A stretch of DNA of 64,000 nt from NCBI GenBank assembly GCA_963573305.1, contig OY754338.1, positions 18,350,192 through 18,414,191 of the forward strand, written 5' to 3'. Both the position numbers and the translations under genes were made by a program. The first letter of the stretch is position 1; each line of letters begins with the position of its first letter. Shown piece by piece: positions 62,275 through 64,000 of the stretch. The stretch comes from Pyrrhosoma nymphula (lineage: Eukaryota; Arthropoda; Insecta; Odonata; Coenagrionidae). The notes below the pieces were generated by a model that saw only the letters and a program-made list of their open reading frames with translations, ran no database searches and was not told the origin of the DNA.

Positions 62275-64000
62275 TGTTACAATTAGATTGTTAATGTTAC
62301 AATTGTCTTCTAGTTATGGAAACTGATATTTCAATAAACGGAGGCCCAGTCCTAGACAATCATCTAAAATAGAGTAATTTTTGCGCATTACTCATGTTGA
62401 AATTTTCTGGGAAGTCTGTTTTCTCAGCAGCACCGGCATGGCCTCCTTTCTATTCCAATTCGGGTTAATGATGACGCAGTGATTGTAGAAAATATGTTTG
62501 GTGTATTGCACGCGCAAATGCAGAATTGCGCACCAACTCCCCCACTGGCAGTGTCCTTACTGGTCGCCTTATACATCTCATGCATCACGAGTTTCACCAC
62601 CCTGCTTTGACGTTGCTTTCTGATTTACAGGCATGATATGTGCTTGTTTTTCCACCTGATTTATTTCCCAAAGACGGCGATTCAAAAAGATACTCTTGGC
62701 TTATGGTTCTCGAAGCGGAAGGGATCTGACAAGAAAATAGAGGCACTCATTCAATGCTTGCTTTCACATCAGTAGGGATTGGTGTTTCTTCGAATTCCGT
62801 CTCCTTGCATAAAGGATGCCAAAAGGCTTAAGTTACGTGTGCCCATATTCGATCGCTCCTAAGTGAAATAGGCGAGAAAATGCTATGTTTACTGCGGTTA
62901 TTCTCCGCCATTACCATCGTTAACATACATAAGCCACTATATTGAGCGCAAAGGTGCCCCAAGGAGTTGAAATTTGAAGGCAAGGCTGCCATGTGTTCGG
63001 GTGTATAGTTATCTTAGCAACAGATTTTTGTATATTTTACGCGTAAATTCACATAAAATTCATAAATTTTAAAAACGCAAAACAACTTGTGAAATTTTTA
63101 TAATATTTCTGTGATAAACGCCTAAGATAGCTACGTCTAGAACGTCGAAAGTGCTAGAGGAAATAAGGTTACGAAATACAGGAAGAAGTACTCATAAATG
63201 GGAACTGAAGAGGAGAAAAGGTTTTCTTGGCCTAAAATCTTTAGATATAAGACACTGTTTCCGGCGTTACTTTGTGGAACTCCTTTATCTTAATAATAAC
63301 AACCAAGTGTTTATTATTATTAAAATCTTTGGAATCAAACCATGAATCTTCAGATTCGTAAGCCAGTGGGCTGACTCATATGCCTCCCAGAATTGCTTAT
63401 CATTGCAAGGAAAGAACTAATGTATAAGATGGACCCGGAAAGCTTTGACTAATAAATGTTTCTCGATGAAGGAAGCCTATCCCTCCGGCAACTTTCTGTG
63501 GCAGTATGAGTATATATACAGTCATGATTTATTAATTAGGTAAATGTTAAGAAAATGCCATAGTTTAATTTCCTTTCCTTTCAGAATGCCCTTTCTCAAG
63601 ATAAACCGTAGGACGCAAGTATTAATTGGTTTCTGTGCCGAAAACAAGTTTATAAAAGACGGATTATGAGTGAAGCAGATTTTCCATTTCTGAAAAAATC
63701 TCATAAAATTACTATAATCCGATCAAATGAAATATTTAACTAATGCTCTTGAGTTACAATCAAGTTTTCTTAAGTTTTGTTACAAAATTAGTATTTCATA
63801 AAACAACTCGACGCATCATTATTCCCTAAAATATGCAATATATATTCATTAGTGTCAATATATCTCGATAGGCGACGTAAATTGTACAGGCGCGGTGGCC
63901 GCAGGAATGACGTGTCTTTTTCCAAGTCACAAGCCTGCTTCCTCGCATACCAGTAACATACCCTGTCCCAACCTCCTCCCTAAGCTGAACATCTGCACTT
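62275..64000. other. Non-coding AT-rich stretch
   Basis: No gene, RNA or delimited element is recognised up to the window end. Confidence 0.5.

Noticed and set aside
62275..62600. Possible duplicated Ig exon next to repeat copy 2
   Set aside because: Looked for LPC and VLWF-type codons as beside copy 1; none found.

Overview
This window looks like non-coding, repeat-bearing DNA from an insect or other arthropod with a fairly large genome. It is AT-rich overall, with no operons and no long intact reading frames. The only convincing host-gene piece is one short exon on the minus strand (24117 down to 23985). It encodes the first half of an Ig domain that reads like Ig domain 1 of the arthropod Sidestep family of cell-surface axon-guidance ligands, and it has consensus splice sites on both sides. 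No partner exon was found within about 24 kb downstream or 40 kb upstream, so most of the window is probably intron, or intron plus intergenic DNA, of that gene.

The rest is a graveyard of transposable elements. From left to right: a 5'-truncated LINE (2251-3045, minus). An inverted and tandem repeat with hammerhead-ribozyme-like cores (4168-4410). A hairpin element (6560-6690). A decayed transposase-like gene flanked by six copies of GTCAGTCAGTRAC (12226-14337). A complete hAT insertion with an 8-bp target duplication and a recognisable hAT dimerisation domain (15253-17137). One member of a dispersed repeat pair (23404-23848; partner 61837-62274). A long-TIR element (36110-36861). A palindrome carrying half-hammerhead motifs (37055-37211). 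A PIF/Harbinger-like element with TAA target duplications and a MADF-protein start (37877-39511). A tRNA-derived SINE with an ATT-repeat tail (54317-54490). A nested palindrome (59191-59302). A double-hairpin structure (60022-60084).

Scattered among these are purine-rich or pyrimidine-rich, GC-richer islands. Several contain textbook G-quadruplex motifs: about 0.45-0.9, 4.7, 5.7-6.0, 19.7, 39.7-40.6, 44.5-44.8 and 50.5-50.9 kb. There are two TA microsatellites. The longer predicted open frames in the islands are low-complexity and are not supported as genes.

The most unusual material is the hammerhead-like tandem unit at 4.2-4.4 kb with its probable relative at 37.1 kb, the regularly repeated 13-mer around the 12.7-13.8 kb pseudogene, and the hAT element whose subterminal TCTCG arrays lie in direct rather than inverted orientation.
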